From: VRUE01 sp963817905
GTDB taxonomy: Bacteria; Actinomycetota; Thermoleophilia; Solirubrobacterales; 70-9
Direction of reading: 5' to 3'
Assembly (NCBI GenBank): GCA_963817905.1
Contig: CAWFPS010000002.1
Location: 868,001-932,000 of the forward strand
DNA length: 64,000 bases
Both the position numbers and the translations under genes were made by a program. Below, piece after piece: positions 22,590 through 31,028 of this stretch. The number at the start of each line of letters is the position of its first letter. Positions within the stretch are counted from its first letter, which is position 1. The notes beneath the pieces are model-generated. The model saw nothing but the letters and a program-made list of their open reading frames with translations, searched no databases and was not told the origin of the DNA.

Positions 22590-23891
22590 CTAGGTGGGGT
22601 CGCCAACCGGGATAGGCGGGGTGACGCCGTCCTCGGGGACGACGAGGATCGCCCCCTCGCCGGTGACGTAGGCCTCCTCACCGTGTTGGATCACATCCAT
22701 CCCGATCGCCTCCTCGCGTTCTGAGGCGCGCAGCGGCATCAGGGCGCCGAGGACCTTGAGCAGGACGAAGGTGACGGTGAAGGCGTAGGCGGGAGCCGCG
22801 AGCACGGCCAGGACCTGGTCGAGCAGCTGCCCGGCGTTGCCGTAGGCCAGCCCGTCGGAAACGCCGTTCCAGGTCGCCTGGGCAAAGAAGCCGATGAAGA
22901 GGATGCCGGTGAAGCCGGCGATGCCGTGGGCGGCGAGCACGTCGAGCGTCTCGTCGACCCGGGTGCGGGGGCGCCAGACAATCACCGCGTAGCAGGGCAG
23001 CGCGCCGGCGAAGCCGAGCGCCATCGCCCAGCCCGGGCTGATGTAGCCGCCGGCGGGGGTGATCAGCACACAGCCGACGACGATCGCGGTCGCCGCCCCG
23101 ATCGCGGTCACCTTGCGGCCGCGGATCAGGTCGAGCGTGAACCAGGTGACGAGCGAGCAGGCGGGGGTGAGCAGGGTGTTGGTGAAGGCGAGCACCCCGG
23201 AGTTGCCGGTGGAGAAGCCGCTGCCGCCGTTGAAGCCGAACCAGCCGAACCAGAGCAGGCCGGCGCCGAGCAGGACGTAGACCGCGTTGTGGGGAAGCAG
23301 CGCCTGGCGGCCGTAATCCTTGCGGGTGCCGACGACCAGGGCCGCGGCCAGGGCCGAGAAGCCGGAGGCCATCTCGACCGGCACGCCGCCGGCGAAGTCG
23401 AGCGTGCCGCCCGCGGCGAGCCAGCCGCCGCCGAAGGTCCAGTGGGCGAGAACGGCGTATACCAGCAGCGACCAGAGCGCGGCGAAGACGAGGAAGGCGC
23501 TGAAGCGCATCCGCTCGACCACCGCTCCGGAGACCAGGGCCACGGTGATGATGCAGAAGGTCGCCTGGAAGGCCATGAAGACGAGGTGGGGGATCGAGGT
23601 GCCTTCGCGCGGGAGGAAGTCGACTCCGTGCAGGCCGGCGTAGCCGAGACCGCCGATCAGCGAGCCGCTGCCGTCGAAGGCGAGCGAGTAGCCGACCAGG
23701 GCCCAGGTGACCATCGCCACCGCGATCGCGGCGACGCACATCATGAAGGTGTTGAGCGTGTTCTTCGAGCGCACCAGGCCGGCGTAGAAGAGGCCCAGCG
23801 CCGGGGTCATCATCAGCACCAGCGCCGTCGCCACCAGCATCCAGGCGGTGTCGCCGCTGTCGATTCCGGGCGCGGCGGCGAGCAGGCTCAC
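22590..23891 (-). CDS. amt: Ammonium transporter with Glu in the first twin-His position
   Basis: A 433-residue Amt/Mep channel with about eleven spans (MLVATALVLMMTPALGLFYA start; GFSTGNSGVL; AAHGIAGFTGILFIG). It takes up ammonium across the membrane. In E. coli AmtB the pore has H168 and H318. Here the aligned segment DFAGGVPVEMASG has E173 in place of H168, while H322 keeps the second; some fungal Mep proteins carry the same Glu. GlnK-binding C-terminal tail is long and acidic. It overlaps glnK by 4 nt, the usual amt-glnK pairing but with glnK first. Confidence 0.92.
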   Translation of the reverse strand: MSLLAAAPGIDSGDTAWMLVATALVLMMTPALGLFYAGLVRSKNTLNTFMMCVAAIAVAMVTWALVGYSLAFDGSGSLIGGLGYAGLHGVDFLPREGTSIPHLVFMAFQATFCIITVALVSGAVVERMRFSAFLVFAALWSLLVYAVLAHWTFGGGWLAAGGTLDFAGGVPVEMASGFSALAAALVVGTRKDYGRQALLPHNAVYVLLGAGLLWFGWFGFNGGSGFSTGNSGVLAFTNTLLTPACSLVTWFTLDLIRGRKVTAIGAATAIVVGCVLITPAGGYISPGWAMALGFAGALPCYAVIVWRPRTRVDETLDVLAAHGIAGFTGILFIGFFAQATWNGVSDGLAYGNAGQLLDQVLAVLAAPAYAFTVTFVLLKVLGALMPLRASEREEAIGMDVIQHGEEAYVTGEGAILVVPEDGVTPPIPVGDPT

Positions 23892-24250
23892 GGTGTGCTC
23901 CCGTCCACCGGCGTGACCGCGCTGAGGTCGGTCTCGCCGGTGCGGATTCGCAATGCCTGGTCGAGCGGCAGGACGAAGATCTTGCCGTCGCCGACCTCGC
24001 CGGTCTGGGCGCCCTCGCGCAGCGCCTCGACGGTCGGCTGGGCGAAATCGTCGGAGACGGCGATCTCGAAGCGGACCTTCTCCTCCAGCCCCATCTTCAC
24101 CGTCGTGCCGCGATAGGTCTCGACCCGCTCCAGCTCGCCGCCGTGGCCCTGCACGCGGCTCATCGAGACGCCGCGCACTTCGGCGCGGTAGAGCGATTCG
24201 AGCACGTCGTTGGCCTTCTCAGGCCGCACGATGCCGATCACGAGCTTCAT
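23888..24250 (-). CDS. glnK: PII signalling protein GlnK-type
   Basis: A 120-residue PII trimer subunit: MKLVIGIVRPEKANDVLESL start, T-loop at about 37-55 and the B-loop GDGKIFVLPL with C-terminal IRTGE. PII binds ATP/ADP and 2-oxoglutarate and plugs the Amt pore when nitrogen is ample. T-loop residue 51, uridylylated as Tyr in E. coli, is Val here (TYRGTTVKM), so control must be by ligand binding only or another modification. Start set at ATG 24250 because the family begins MKLV and GGGGAG lies upstream. Confidence 0.92.
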   Translation of the reverse strand: MKLVIGIVRPEKANDVLESLYRAEVRGVSMSRVQGHGGELERVETYRGTTVKMGLEEKVRFEIAVSDDFAQPTVEALREGAQTGEVGDGKIFVLPLDQALRIRTGETDLSAVTPVDGSTP

Positions 24251-24300
24251 TCCGTGCGACTCCCCATCCTGCAAACGACCCTAAGACCGCGGTCGGACGT

Positions 24301-24360
24301 CCCGCTCCGCTGTGCTTTTCCCGCGCTATAAGGGGAAAAGGAACAGCGGAGCGGGTTTTT
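24301..24360 (+). terminator. Hairpin with T-run; copy A of a ~54-bp dispersed palindrome
   Basis: CCCGCTCCGCTGT (24301-24313) pairs with ACAGCGGAGCGGG (24343-24355), and inner CTTTTCCC with GGGAAAAG (24315-24322, 24333-24340). TTTTT follows, so it looks like an intrinsic terminator for plus-strand transcription. Read on the minus strand it aligns closely with the element at 62705-62755 and more loosely with 61402-61452. Confidence 0.75.
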
Positions 24361-24381
24361 GGCCCGGCAGGACGCGCCTCC

Positions 24382-24387
24382 TACACT
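24382..24387 (+). promoter_or_regulatory. -10 hexamer for a leaderless TPR gene
   Basis: TACACT ends 6 nt before ATG 24394; no ribosome site is present. It stands 21 nt after the T-run of the hairpin at 24301-24360. Confidence 0.5.
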
Positions 24388-24393
24388 TCGAGG

Positions 24394-24765
24394 ATGGCCG
24401 CGAACCCGCAACCCGACTCCACCTTCACCCTCTACCGGCGCGGCATCGAGCTGCTCGAGGAGGAGGATTTCGCCGAGGCGGCGGCGCCGCTGGAGGAGGC
24501 GGCCCGACGGGCTCCGGAGAAGTCCTCGGTGCGCGAGGCATTGGGGCGCGCCTATTTCCGCTCCGGGCGCTTCGCCGCCGCCGCGGTCGAGTTCGGGGCG
24601 GTGGTCGAGCGCCACCAGGTCAACGACTACGCCCACTTCTGCCTCGGCCGGGCGCTGGCCAAGACCGGAGAGACCGAGCGGGCGCGCCACCACCTGGCGC
24701 TTGCCTCCAACCTGCGTCCCGACCGCCGCGACTACTCCTTCTACCGGGCGATGCTCGGGGCCTGA
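24394..24765 (+). CDS. Tetratricopeptide-repeat protein
   Basis: A 123-residue cytoplasmic protein made of about three TPR helix pairs: TLYRRGIELLEEEDFAEAAA, REALGRAYFRSGRFAAAAVE and AHFCLGRALAKTGETERARH. It carries only protein-interaction surface, no enzyme motif. Partners are unknown. Probably expressed from its own leaderless promoter and convergent with the sensor kinase gene that ends 6 nt further on. Confidence 0.8.
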   Translation: MAANPQPDSTFTLYRRGIELLEEEDFAEAAAPLEEAARRAPEKSSVREALGRAYFRSGRFAAAAVEFGAVVERHQVNDYAHFCLGRALAKTGETERARHHLALASNLRPDRRDYSFYRAMLGA

Positions 24766-24771
24766 GGAAGC

Positions 24772-26514
24772 TCAGGCCGATTCGGCCTGGCGCGAGGCGA
24801 TCTTGCGGCGGGCTTCTTGGTCGGGCTCGTCGCGGTGGGTGGCGGGCATGATCGCGACGATCTTGGTGCCGGCGCCGGGGGCGCTCTCCAGCTGCAGGGT
24901 GCCGCCGGCAAGGGCGACCCGTTCGCGCATCGCGACCAGGCCGAAGCCCTTGCTCGGCGCATCGAGGTCGAAGCCTCGCCCTTCGTCGATGACCCGCACG
25001 CGCAGCTGCTCACCGTCCTCGCTGAGGTCGACCCGCACCCGCTTTGTCTCGCCGTGGTGGATGGCGTTGTTGAGCGCCTCCTGGACCAGGCGGTAGACGG
25101 TGTCCTCGATCTCGCCGAGCAGGCGGCGGTCGGTGCGGCCGGCATGGAACTCGAGATCGAGATTCATCTCGATCTCGACCGCGTCGCCCGCCTGGGCGCG
25201 TTCGCCGAGCGCCTCGAGGGCGGCGCCGAGGCCGAGTTCGTCGAGCGTGCTGGGCCGCAGGTCGGCGATCAGGCGGCGCATCTCGGCGATCGCGGCGTCG
25301 ACCTGGTCGATGCCCTGGACCAGCAGGCCGTCGAGGTCCTCGCTGTCGCTGCGCCGCGCCGCCGAGAGCAGCACCCGCAGCCCGGCCATGCTCTGCAGTG
25401 ACTCGTCGTGCAGCTCGCGGGCCCAGCGACCGCGCTCGCGCTCGGTCGCGGCGATGCTTTCGCGGACCCGCCCTTCGGCGACCGACTGGGCGGTGGCGAC
25501 CGCGGTGGCGGCGCTGGCGGCGAAGGAGAGCAACACTCCCTCGTCCTCGTCGCTGAAGCCGGCATCGCGGCCGAGCGGGTCGAGGGCGACGAGCACGCCA
25601 AGCGCCTCGCCGCGATAGAGTAGCGGCACCAGCAGGGCCGTGACCCCCGCTTCGGAGCTGCCGGGTCGGGCCAGCAGGCTCGGGTCGAGGTCGGGGATGC
25701 GGCGTGGGCTGCGCGCCTCGAGGATCCGCCCCGGAATCGAGCCGGAGATCGGGATGCGTGCTTTTGAGATGCCGGCGGCGCGCTCGCCGGCGACCGAGGC
25801 GGCGGCGAGCTCATCGCCCTCGCGCAGCAAGATCAGCAGCGAGCGGGCTTCGACCAGCGCCCGGCCGCGCTTGACCACGATCTCGAGGATGCGGTCGAGG
25901 TCGGTCTCGCCGCCGACCGCGTGGGCGATCTCGGTGGTCGCTTCGAGCCGGTGCATCGCCCGCTCCATCTCTTCGCTGCGGGACTGCACGCTGAGGTAGA
26001 GGCGGGCGTTCTCGACCGCGATCGCCGTCCACTCGGCCAGCACCATCGCCGACTGCTCGTCGGCCTCGTCGAAGTCGCCCGCTTCCTTTTCGGTCAGGTA
26101 GAGGTTGCCCCAGGCGTGGCCGCGGATCATCACCGGCACGCCGAGGAAGTTGGACATCGGCGGGTGGCCGGGGGGGAAGCCGTAGGAGCGGGGGTGGCGG
26201 CCGATGTCGGTGAGGCGCAGCGGTCGCGGCTGCTCGATCAAAAGGCCGAGCACGCCACGGCCGCGCGGCAGGTTGCCGATCTCCCGGTGGGTGTCCTCGC
26301 CGATCCCGTGAGCGATGAAGCGCTCGAGCTCGTGGCGGTCCTCGTCGAGCACTCCGAGCGCGGCGTAGCGGGCACCGGTCAGCTGGCACGCCACCTCGAG
26401 CACCTGGCGGAGGATCACCTCGGTGTCGAGCTCGGATATCAGGCTGCGACCGACGTCGATCAGCTCCCGCAGGCGTGGCTCATCCAGGGCGCTGCTGTCG
26501 TAACCCTGTCCCAT
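24772..26514 (-). CDS. GAF-domain sensor histidine kinase (NarL-partner type)
   Basis: A 580-residue soluble kinase. Two GAF domains (about 45-175, with RYAALGVLDEDRHELERFIA and FLGVPVMIRGHAWGNLYLTE; about 195-335) are followed by HisKA_3 (ARELHDESLQSMAGLRVLL, phospho-accepting His) and an ATPase domain (YRLVQEALNNAIHH, GRGFDL, GLVAMRERVALAGG). The layout is that of DevS/DosS, where GAF-bound haem senses gases; the haem ligand cannot be confirmed here. Start uncertain: GGAGGTGA lies 11 nt before ATG 26514, whereas GTG 26529 overlaps it. Divergent from its likely partner regulator at 26658. Confidence 0.88.
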   Translation of the reverse strand: MGQGYDSSALDEPRLRELIDVGRSLISELDTEVILRQVLEVACQLTGARYAALGVLDEDRHELERFIAHGIGEDTHREIGNLPRGRGVLGLLIEQPRPLRLTDIGRHPRSYGFPPGHPPMSNFLGVPVMIRGHAWGNLYLTEKEAGDFDEADEQSAMVLAEWTAIAVENARLYLSVQSRSEEMERAMHRLEATTEIAHAVGGETDLDRILEIVVKRGRALVEARSLLILLREGDELAAASVAGERAAGISKARIPISGSIPGRILEARSPRRIPDLDPSLLARPGSSEAGVTALLVPLLYRGEALGVLVALDPLGRDAGFSDEDEGVLLSFAASAATAVATAQSVAEGRVRESIAATERERGRWARELHDESLQSMAGLRVLLSAARRSDSEDLDGLLVQGIDQVDAAIAEMRRLIADLRPSTLDELGLGAALEALGERAQAGDAVEIEMNLDLEFHAGRTDRRLLGEIEDTVYRLVQEALNNAIHHGETKRVRVDLSEDGEQLRVRVIDEGRGFDLDAPSKGFGLVAMRERVALAGGTLQLESAPGAGTKIVAIMPATHRDEPDQEARRKIASRQAESA

Positions 26515-26657
26515 GTAGCCCTGCGTCACCTCCGACCCGACTGGATGTGGAGTCCATCCTATCGGGGATGGCGTCCCAATACTCAGAGTGAGTGAACCGT
26601 GATGTTCGCGGGAAAACCCGGATGTCTGAACCGGCCGGTGTGGGGTTACATACAGGC

Positions 26658-27344
26658 ATGCATCCGACCCAGGAGATGGGCGCTGCGGGTAACGTGGGCG
26701 CCGTGCCGACCGAGACAGAGGCGACGACGATCGTTCTCGCCGACGACCACACCGTTGTTCGCAACGCCTTGCGGCTGCTGCTGGACGTCGAGCCGGACTT
26801 CGAGGTGGTGGCCGAGGCGGGCGACGCCGACACCGCGGTTCGCTACGTGCGCGGCCACAAGCCGACCGTGCTGATTCTCGACCTCAACATGCCGGGCCGG
26901 GCCAGCCTCGACGCCGTCCCCGACGTCAAGGAGGCCTCGCCGCGAACCGAGATCGTGGTGCTGACGATGCAAAACGAGCCCGCCTTCGCCCGCCGTGCCC
27001 TGCAGGCCGGGGTGCGCGGCTACGTGCTCAAGGAGGCCGCCGACGCCGAGCTGGTGCAGGCGGTGCGCAGCGCCGCGGCCGGAAACACCTACCTGCAGCC
27101 GGCCCTGGGCGCCCGCCTCGCCGCCGGAGCGGAAAGCCGCGACGGCGACGAGCTCAGCGACCGCGAGCGCGACGTACTGCGCCTGATCGCCCTCGGCCAC
27201 ACCAACGCCGAGGTGGCCGAGCAGCTCTTCATCAGCATCCGCACGGTGGAGAGCCACCGCGCCCACATCCAGCAGAAGCTGCGGCTATCCAGCCGCGCCG
27301 AGCTGGTCCGCTACGCGCTCGAGCACGGCCTGGTCGAAACCTGA
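26658..27344 (+). CDS. NarL/LuxR-family response regulator
   Basis: A 228-residue regulator. Receiver domain about 24-140 with acidic pocket D29/D30, phospho-acceptor D75 (LILDLNMPG) and K at LKEAADAEL; C-terminal LuxR-type helix-turn-helix at about 165-222 (LSDRERDVLRLIALGHTNAE; ISIRTVESHRAHIQQKL). It should be phosphorylated by the GAF kinase encoded divergently 143 nt away and act as a transcription factor. The ATG at 26658 is chosen because it leaves a short N-terminus; ACATACAGG upstream gives a possible -10. Confidence 0.9.
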   Translation: MHPTQEMGAAGNVGAVPTETEATTIVLADDHTVVRNALRLLLDVEPDFEVVAEAGDADTAVRYVRGHKPTVLILDLNMPGRASLDAVPDVKEASPRTEIVVLTMQNEPAFARRALQAGVRGYVLKEAADAELVQAVRSAAAGNTYLQPALGARLAAGAESRDGDELSDRERDVLRLIALGHTNAEVAEQLFISIRTVESHRAHIQQKLRLSSRAELVRYALEHGLVET

Positions 27345-27362
27345 GTGGGTGCATCCCGCTCG

Positions 27363-28061
27363 TCAGGTGACGAGTGGGATGACACAGCGGAATTTATGTG
27401 CGGCCGTAGAAGCGGTGAAGTCCACAACGCCAGCCGCTGAAACTAGGACAACTGCATATTCATCTGGCCCGGTCATATTGGTGATGTCACTGGTCCACTC
27501 ATCGCCTTCGTCCAACGTCACACCCGGCTGCTGCGAAAACGCCGCCAGCTGCAGCGCCTCCGGCAGGGTGCCACCCTGCACCGCGCAGGAGGTGGCCGCG
27601 GCCGTCGCGCTGACCGCGGTGTCACTGGCTGAGCTCTGCCAGCAGGCGCCGGCGAAGAGCCGGTTGTCCGGCAGGCAACCGGCGCTGTGGCCGTTGACCG
27701 TCTGCGCGTTGATCGCGTTGACGGCGTTGACCGCGGTCTGCGCATCGGTCGCGCTCTCAGCACTGTCGGCTTCTACCGCGTGCGCCGCCTCCGGCACCTG
27801 GGCAAGCGTCAGCTCGTTGATTTCCGCCCCGGTCACCTGCCCGGGCTGCACACTGTCGAGCTTCTTCAGCACACTCGCACTGAGCCGGTTGCGCGGGATC
27901 GAGTGCGGCTTCAGCCGGTTCCCCGGCAACGACTTCACCCTCACCGCCTTACCGTTGATCCGCCCCTTCTTGGCCGCGTAAACAGTTCCGCTCAAAGCAA
28001 CGAACAGCGCTAACCCGGCAAGCACCAATGCCGGTGAAGGTAGCCGCATCCCCTGTCTCAT
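27363..28061 (-). CDS. Exported protein with LPSPALVLA-type N-terminus
   Basis: A 232-residue protein of a kind I associate with Solirubrobacterales: signal-anchor RLPSPALVLAGLALFVALSG, then TVYAA and a repeat-like region of short blocks (NRLKPHSIPRNRLSASVLKK; pentapeptide-like AVNAVNAINAQTVNG) and a C-terminal beta domain with three cysteines (SAGCLPDN, GACWQSS, TSCAVQGG). No function known. GGGAGGG precedes the ATG. It is divergent from the cobalamin operon and shares that intergenic region. Confidence 0.7.
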   Translation of the reverse strand: MRQGMRLPSPALVLAGLALFVALSGTVYAAKKGRINGKAVRVKSLPGNRLKPHSIPRNRLSASVLKKLDSVQPGQVTGAEINELTLAQVPEAAHAVEADSAESATDAQTAVNAVNAINAQTVNGHSAGCLPDNRLFAGACWQSSASDTAVSATAAATSCAVQGGTLPEALQLAAFSQQPGVTLDEGDEWTSDITNMTGPDEYAVVLVSAAGVVDFTASTAAHKFRCVIPLVT

Positions 28062-28171
28062 CTTTCCCTCCCGTCGGTCCAGAGATCTGCTGCGGCGCCG
28101 ACCCTAGCCAGCCCCGCTGGTTCCGACCAAGACCGCTGGACGAAAGTTCAGCGAGTAGACTCGCTCGCGTA

Positions 28172-28335
28172 AATACGGTCGGTGGTCAAGGGAAGTCCGG
28201 TGCGAAGCCGGCGCGGTCCCGCCACTGTGACCGGGTCAAGCACGTCGCGGGCGCTTCGGCGCCAGCCACTGGGGAGGTCATCGATTCCCCGGGAAGGCGC
28301 GGCGGAGGAACCCCGGAAGCCAGGAGACCTGTCCC
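28172..28335 (+). promoter_or_regulatory. Cobalamin (adenosylcobalamin) riboswitch
   Basis: All core elements are in order: GGGAAGTCCGGTGCGAAGCC, then GCGCGGTCCCGCCACTGTGA, then GCCAGCCACTGGG, GGGAAGGCGCGG and the B12 box AAGCCAGGAGACCTG (28317-28331). This is the standard class I B12 aptamer, whose ligand-bound form lowers expression. Just downstream ACCCT (28351-28355) can pair with AGGGT (28363-28367) around GAGGAA, placing the ribosome site of the first gene in a hairpin, so translational control is likely. Confidence 0.95.
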
Positions 28336-28374
28336 CGGCCAGCCATGACAACCCTCGAGGAAAGGGTGGCTTCA

Positions 28375-29130
28375 ATGCCAAGACTCGTTCCGTTCAAGCT
28401 GGCCGCCGCGTGCGCGCTGGCCCTCGTCTCACTGTTCTCAATGGCCGCGGTGGCCGTCGCCAAGGGTCCGGTCTCGGATCTGCGCGTGGTCGGCAAGGGC
28501 GGCAAGGTCCTCGACGAAGACTCCTTCGGTCTCTTCGGCGAAGCCTCGGTCAAGACCAGCGCCAAGGCGACCTGTTTCGGTCCCGGCAGCGGTGGCAGCG
28601 GCAAGAAGGTCTCGCTGAAAGCGACGACCGCGCTCGGCATGCTGATGCGGGCGGCCGAATTCACCGCTTCGCTGAAGCCGTTGCTGGTCTCCGACCACTT
28701 CGACTTCGGCCTGGCGCTCTGCGGGGTCGGTGGGGCGGTGGCCAAGGGCGAAGCGTCCTGGTACCTGAAGATCGACCACAAGGCGCTCAGCATCGGTGGC
28801 GACAAGGCGAAGGTGCACAGGGGAGACGAGGTGCTCTGGGACCTGGCGCCCTCCTATCCCTACCCGGACGAGCTCGCCCTGCGGGCACCGGACAGGGTGA
28901 AGGCAGGCAAGGCCTTCCAGGTTCGGGTCTTCTCCTACGACGAAAAAGGCAAGCGCAAGCCCGCCTCTGGCGTCACCGTCAGGGGCGCCTCCGGCCCGAC
29001 CGATGAGGCCGGCAAGGCCACGGTGACCCTGTCCCGTCCGGCGCGGCTGATCGCCCGCCACGGCACCGACATCCCATCCAACCGCGAGGCGGTCTGCGTG
29101 GGGAGGATGTGCCCGGGCTCGGGTAAGTGA
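28375..29130 (+). CDS. Exported protein with divergent DUF4430-like domain and Ig-like tail
   Basis: A 251-residue exported protein, first gene under the B12 riboswitch. A signal peptide (LAAACALALVSLFSMAAVAV) precedes a domain with the DUF4430 pattern: KATTALGMLMRAAEF helix, then GVGGAVAKGEASWYLKIDHK and KVHRGDEVLWDLAP, the beta-hairpin that in transcobalamin covers the ligand. A C-terminal Ig-like segment (APDRVKAGKAFQVRVFSYDE; GATVTLS-type strand) ends with two cysteines. Probably binds corrinoid outside the membrane. The DUF4430 match is weaker than in the next gene. ATG 28375 has GAGGAAAGG upstream; ATG 28345 does not. Confidence 0.72.
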   Translation: MPRLVPFKLAAACALALVSLFSMAAVAVAKGPVSDLRVVGKGGKVLDEDSFGLFGEASVKTSAKATCFGPGSGGSGKKVSLKATTALGMLMRAAEFTASLKPLLVSDHFDFGLALCGVGGAVAKGEASWYLKIDHKALSIGGDKAKVHRGDEVLWDLAPSYPYPDELALRAPDRVKAGKAFQVRVFSYDEKGKRKPASGVTVRGASGPTDEAGKATVTLSRPARLIARHGTDIPSNREAVCVGRMCPGSGK

Positions 29131-30029
29131 GCCGGCGCCGCGGCACGGTGGCCGCGATCGCGCTTCTGGCGGCGATCGCGGCTGCCGGCTGCGGCCTCGG
29201 TCCCGGCGACGGGGTCGGTGAGGTCGAGCTGACGGTGACGCGGGACTACGGGACCGTGCCGGTGCTTCACCGCCGGCTCGACGACCTCACCGAATCGGAC
29301 ACGGTGATGCGGGCGCTCGAACGCAACGCCGAGATCACCACCCGCTACGGCGGTGGCTTCGTGCAGTCGATCGACGGCTTCGAGGGAAGCGGCGGCGGCG
29401 GGCGCGACTGGTTCTTCTACGTGAACGGCCTCTGGTCGCCGGTCGGCGCCGCTGACTACCCCCTGCACGGTGGGGAGGCGGTCTGGTGGGACTACCGCGA
29501 CTGGAGCGTCGGCGAGCGGGTCGCGGCGGCGGTCGGCGCCTGGCCGCAGCCGTTCACGGGCGGCTACGAAGGGTCCTTTCACCCGACCGCGGTCTCCTGC
29601 TTCGGGGCTGAAGCGGCGTGCGCGACGGTGAAGGAGCGGCTGCGGGAAGCCGGTGCCAGGCTCGTCGCTGCCGGCACGGACGGCGCGACCCGAGTGCTGG
29701 TTGGGCCCTGGTCCAAGCTTGCCGGTGACCGCGACGCGATGCTGCTCGAAGATGGCGTGACGGAAAGCGGCGTCTTCGCCGAATTCGTCTCCCATGGAAG
29801 GGCGATGCTCGGGCTCGACCAGGAGGGCAAGGTCGCCCGCCGCTTCGGCGCCGATGCGGGACTTGTCGCCGCGACCCGGCGCGAAGACCGGCCGCCGGCC
29901 TGGCTCGTCACCGGCATCGACGCCGCGGGCGTGATGGCGGCCGCCGGCCTGCTCGACACCGCCAGCCTGAGCGACCACTACACGGTGGCCGTCGAAGCCG
30001 GCGAGGAGACGGCCCTGCCGCTCCGATGA
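29127..30029 (+). CDS. DUF4430 (transcobalamin beta-domain-like) exported protein
   Basis: A 300-residue protein with a lipobox-like signal (AIAAAGCGLG, C22), so probably a lipoprotein. Residues 30-130 show a good DUF4430 domain: EVELTVTRDYG, SDTVMRALERNAEITTRYGG, RDWFFYVNGLWSPVGAADYP and LHGGEAVWWDYRDW. DUF4430 is the beta domain of vertebrate transcobalamin and intrinsic factor. The remaining ~170 residues are an alpha/beta region I do not recognise. GTG start overlaps the previous stop by 4 nt. With the riboswitch and the ECF genes, capture of B12 or a corrinoid is the likely job. Confidence 0.83.
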   Translation: MSRRRGTVAAIALLAAIAAAGCGLGPGDGVGEVELTVTRDYGTVPVLHRRLDDLTESDTVMRALERNAEITTRYGGGFVQSIDGFEGSGGGGRDWFFYVNGLWSPVGAADYPLHGGEAVWWDYRDWSVGERVAAAVGAWPQPFTGGYEGSFHPTAVSCFGAEAACATVKERLREAGARLVAAGTDGATRVLVGPWSKLAGDRDAMLLEDGVTESGVFAEFVSHGRAMLGLDQEGKVARRFGADAGLVAATRREDRPPAWLVTGIDAAGVMAAAGLLDTASLSDHYTVAVEAGEETALPLR

Positions 30030-31018
30030 GATCGCCGTTTGCCTACACGCCGCGGCCCGGGCCGTTGCAGTCGGCCTCACCCGGCGCCGCTGTCGCCTAC
30101 CTCGGCTCGCTGGCCGTGGTCGCCTTCGCCTACTCGAACCCGATCGTCCTGGTCGCGACCGGGATGGCGCTGGCCGTGGCCGGACGGCTCGCCGGTGCCC
30201 GCGCGGCGGTGAGGGCGGCGCTGCGGATGGGGTTGACTCTGGCCCTTTTCATCGTCGCCGTCAACGCCTTCGTCGTCAGCCGGGGGGAGACCGTGCTGGT
30301 GCGGCTCGGCGAGTTGCCGCTGCTCAGCGACGTGATCACCGCCGAGGCAATACTCGCCGGGGCCGTGCTCGGCCTGCGCGCCGCCGTGGTGATGGTCGGC
30401 TTCGCCGTCTACTCGGCCTGCGTCGATCCCGACCGCGTGCTGCGGGCACTGCGCCCGCTGGCCGGGCGCTCGGCCCTGACCGCGACCCTGGTTTCCCGCC
30501 TGGTCCCGGTGGCCGCCGCCGACGCCGCCCGCCTGCGCGACGCCGCCCGCCTGCGCGGCCCAGCCGCGGCACCGGTGGGCAAGGCCCCGCTGGCCCGCCG
30601 CCTGCTGGCGGGCTCGCTCGATCGCGCTGTAGACGTCGCCGCGACGCTGGAGCTGCGCGGCTACTCGCTCGGCACCGGCCCGGCAGGGACCGGTGAAACG
30701 CACGTGGGCTCCATGAGGGCCAAAACGCGCTTCTCCTTCGATGGGGGCCGGGCGAAATCTCGCTACGACTGGCGCTTCTATGCCACGGGCGCCGCCGTCC
30801 TCGCAGTCGCGATCGCCGGCAAGCTCCTCGGCGCCGATGCCTTCGCCGAATACCCAACGATCGAGATCGGCAGCGGCGCCGCAACACTGGCCGTCTCCGC
30901 TTTCATCCTCCTCAGCGGCCTGGCCCCACTGCACCGCCAACCCCGCCGCAACGCCGTCTCAGCTCCGTCCAACCACCGAACTGCATCAACTTCTACGCCT
31001 GCTGGACGGAGAAGTTGA
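30026..31018 (+). CDS. ECF transporter T component (EcfT/CbiQ-like)
   Basis: A 330-residue membrane protein with about five to seven spans and the cytoplasmic coupling helices carrying Ala-Arg-Gly-type motifs (ARLRDAARLRG; TLELRGYSLG), which dock into the ATPases. This scaffold couples ATP hydrolysis to tilting of the S component. Overlaps the lipoprotein gene by 4 nt and shares one base with the ATPase gene. The last ~20 codons contain the left arm of a 19-bp palindrome that reaches into the next gene's start. Confidence 0.87.
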   Translation: MRSPFAYTPRPGPLQSASPGAAVAYLGSLAVVAFAYSNPIVLVATGMALAVAGRLAGARAAVRAALRMGLTLALFIVAVNAFVVSRGETVLVRLGELPLLSDVITAEAILAGAVLGLRAAVVMVGFAVYSACVDPDRVLRALRPLAGRSALTATLVSRLVPVAAADAARLRDAARLRGPAAAPVGKAPLARRLLAGSLDRAVDVAATLELRGYSLGTGPAGTGETHVGSMRAKTRFSFDGGRAKSRYDWRFYATGAAVLAVAIAGKLLGADAFAEYPTIEIGSGAATLAVSAFILLSGLAPLHRQPRRNAVSAPSNHRTASTSTPAGRRS

Positions 31019-31028
31019 TGCGGTTCGG
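30976..31028. repeat. 19-bp hairpin across the ecfT-ecfA junction
   Basis: Left arm 30976-30994 (CCGAACTGCATCAACTTCT) and right arm 31010-31028 pair with a single T-G wobble. The right arm includes the ATPase start codon at 31018, and the loop holds GGACGG plus GGAG. CCGTCCA at 30965-30971 can compete by pairing with TGGACGG at 31003-31009. It could tune ATPase translation. Confidence 0.75.
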
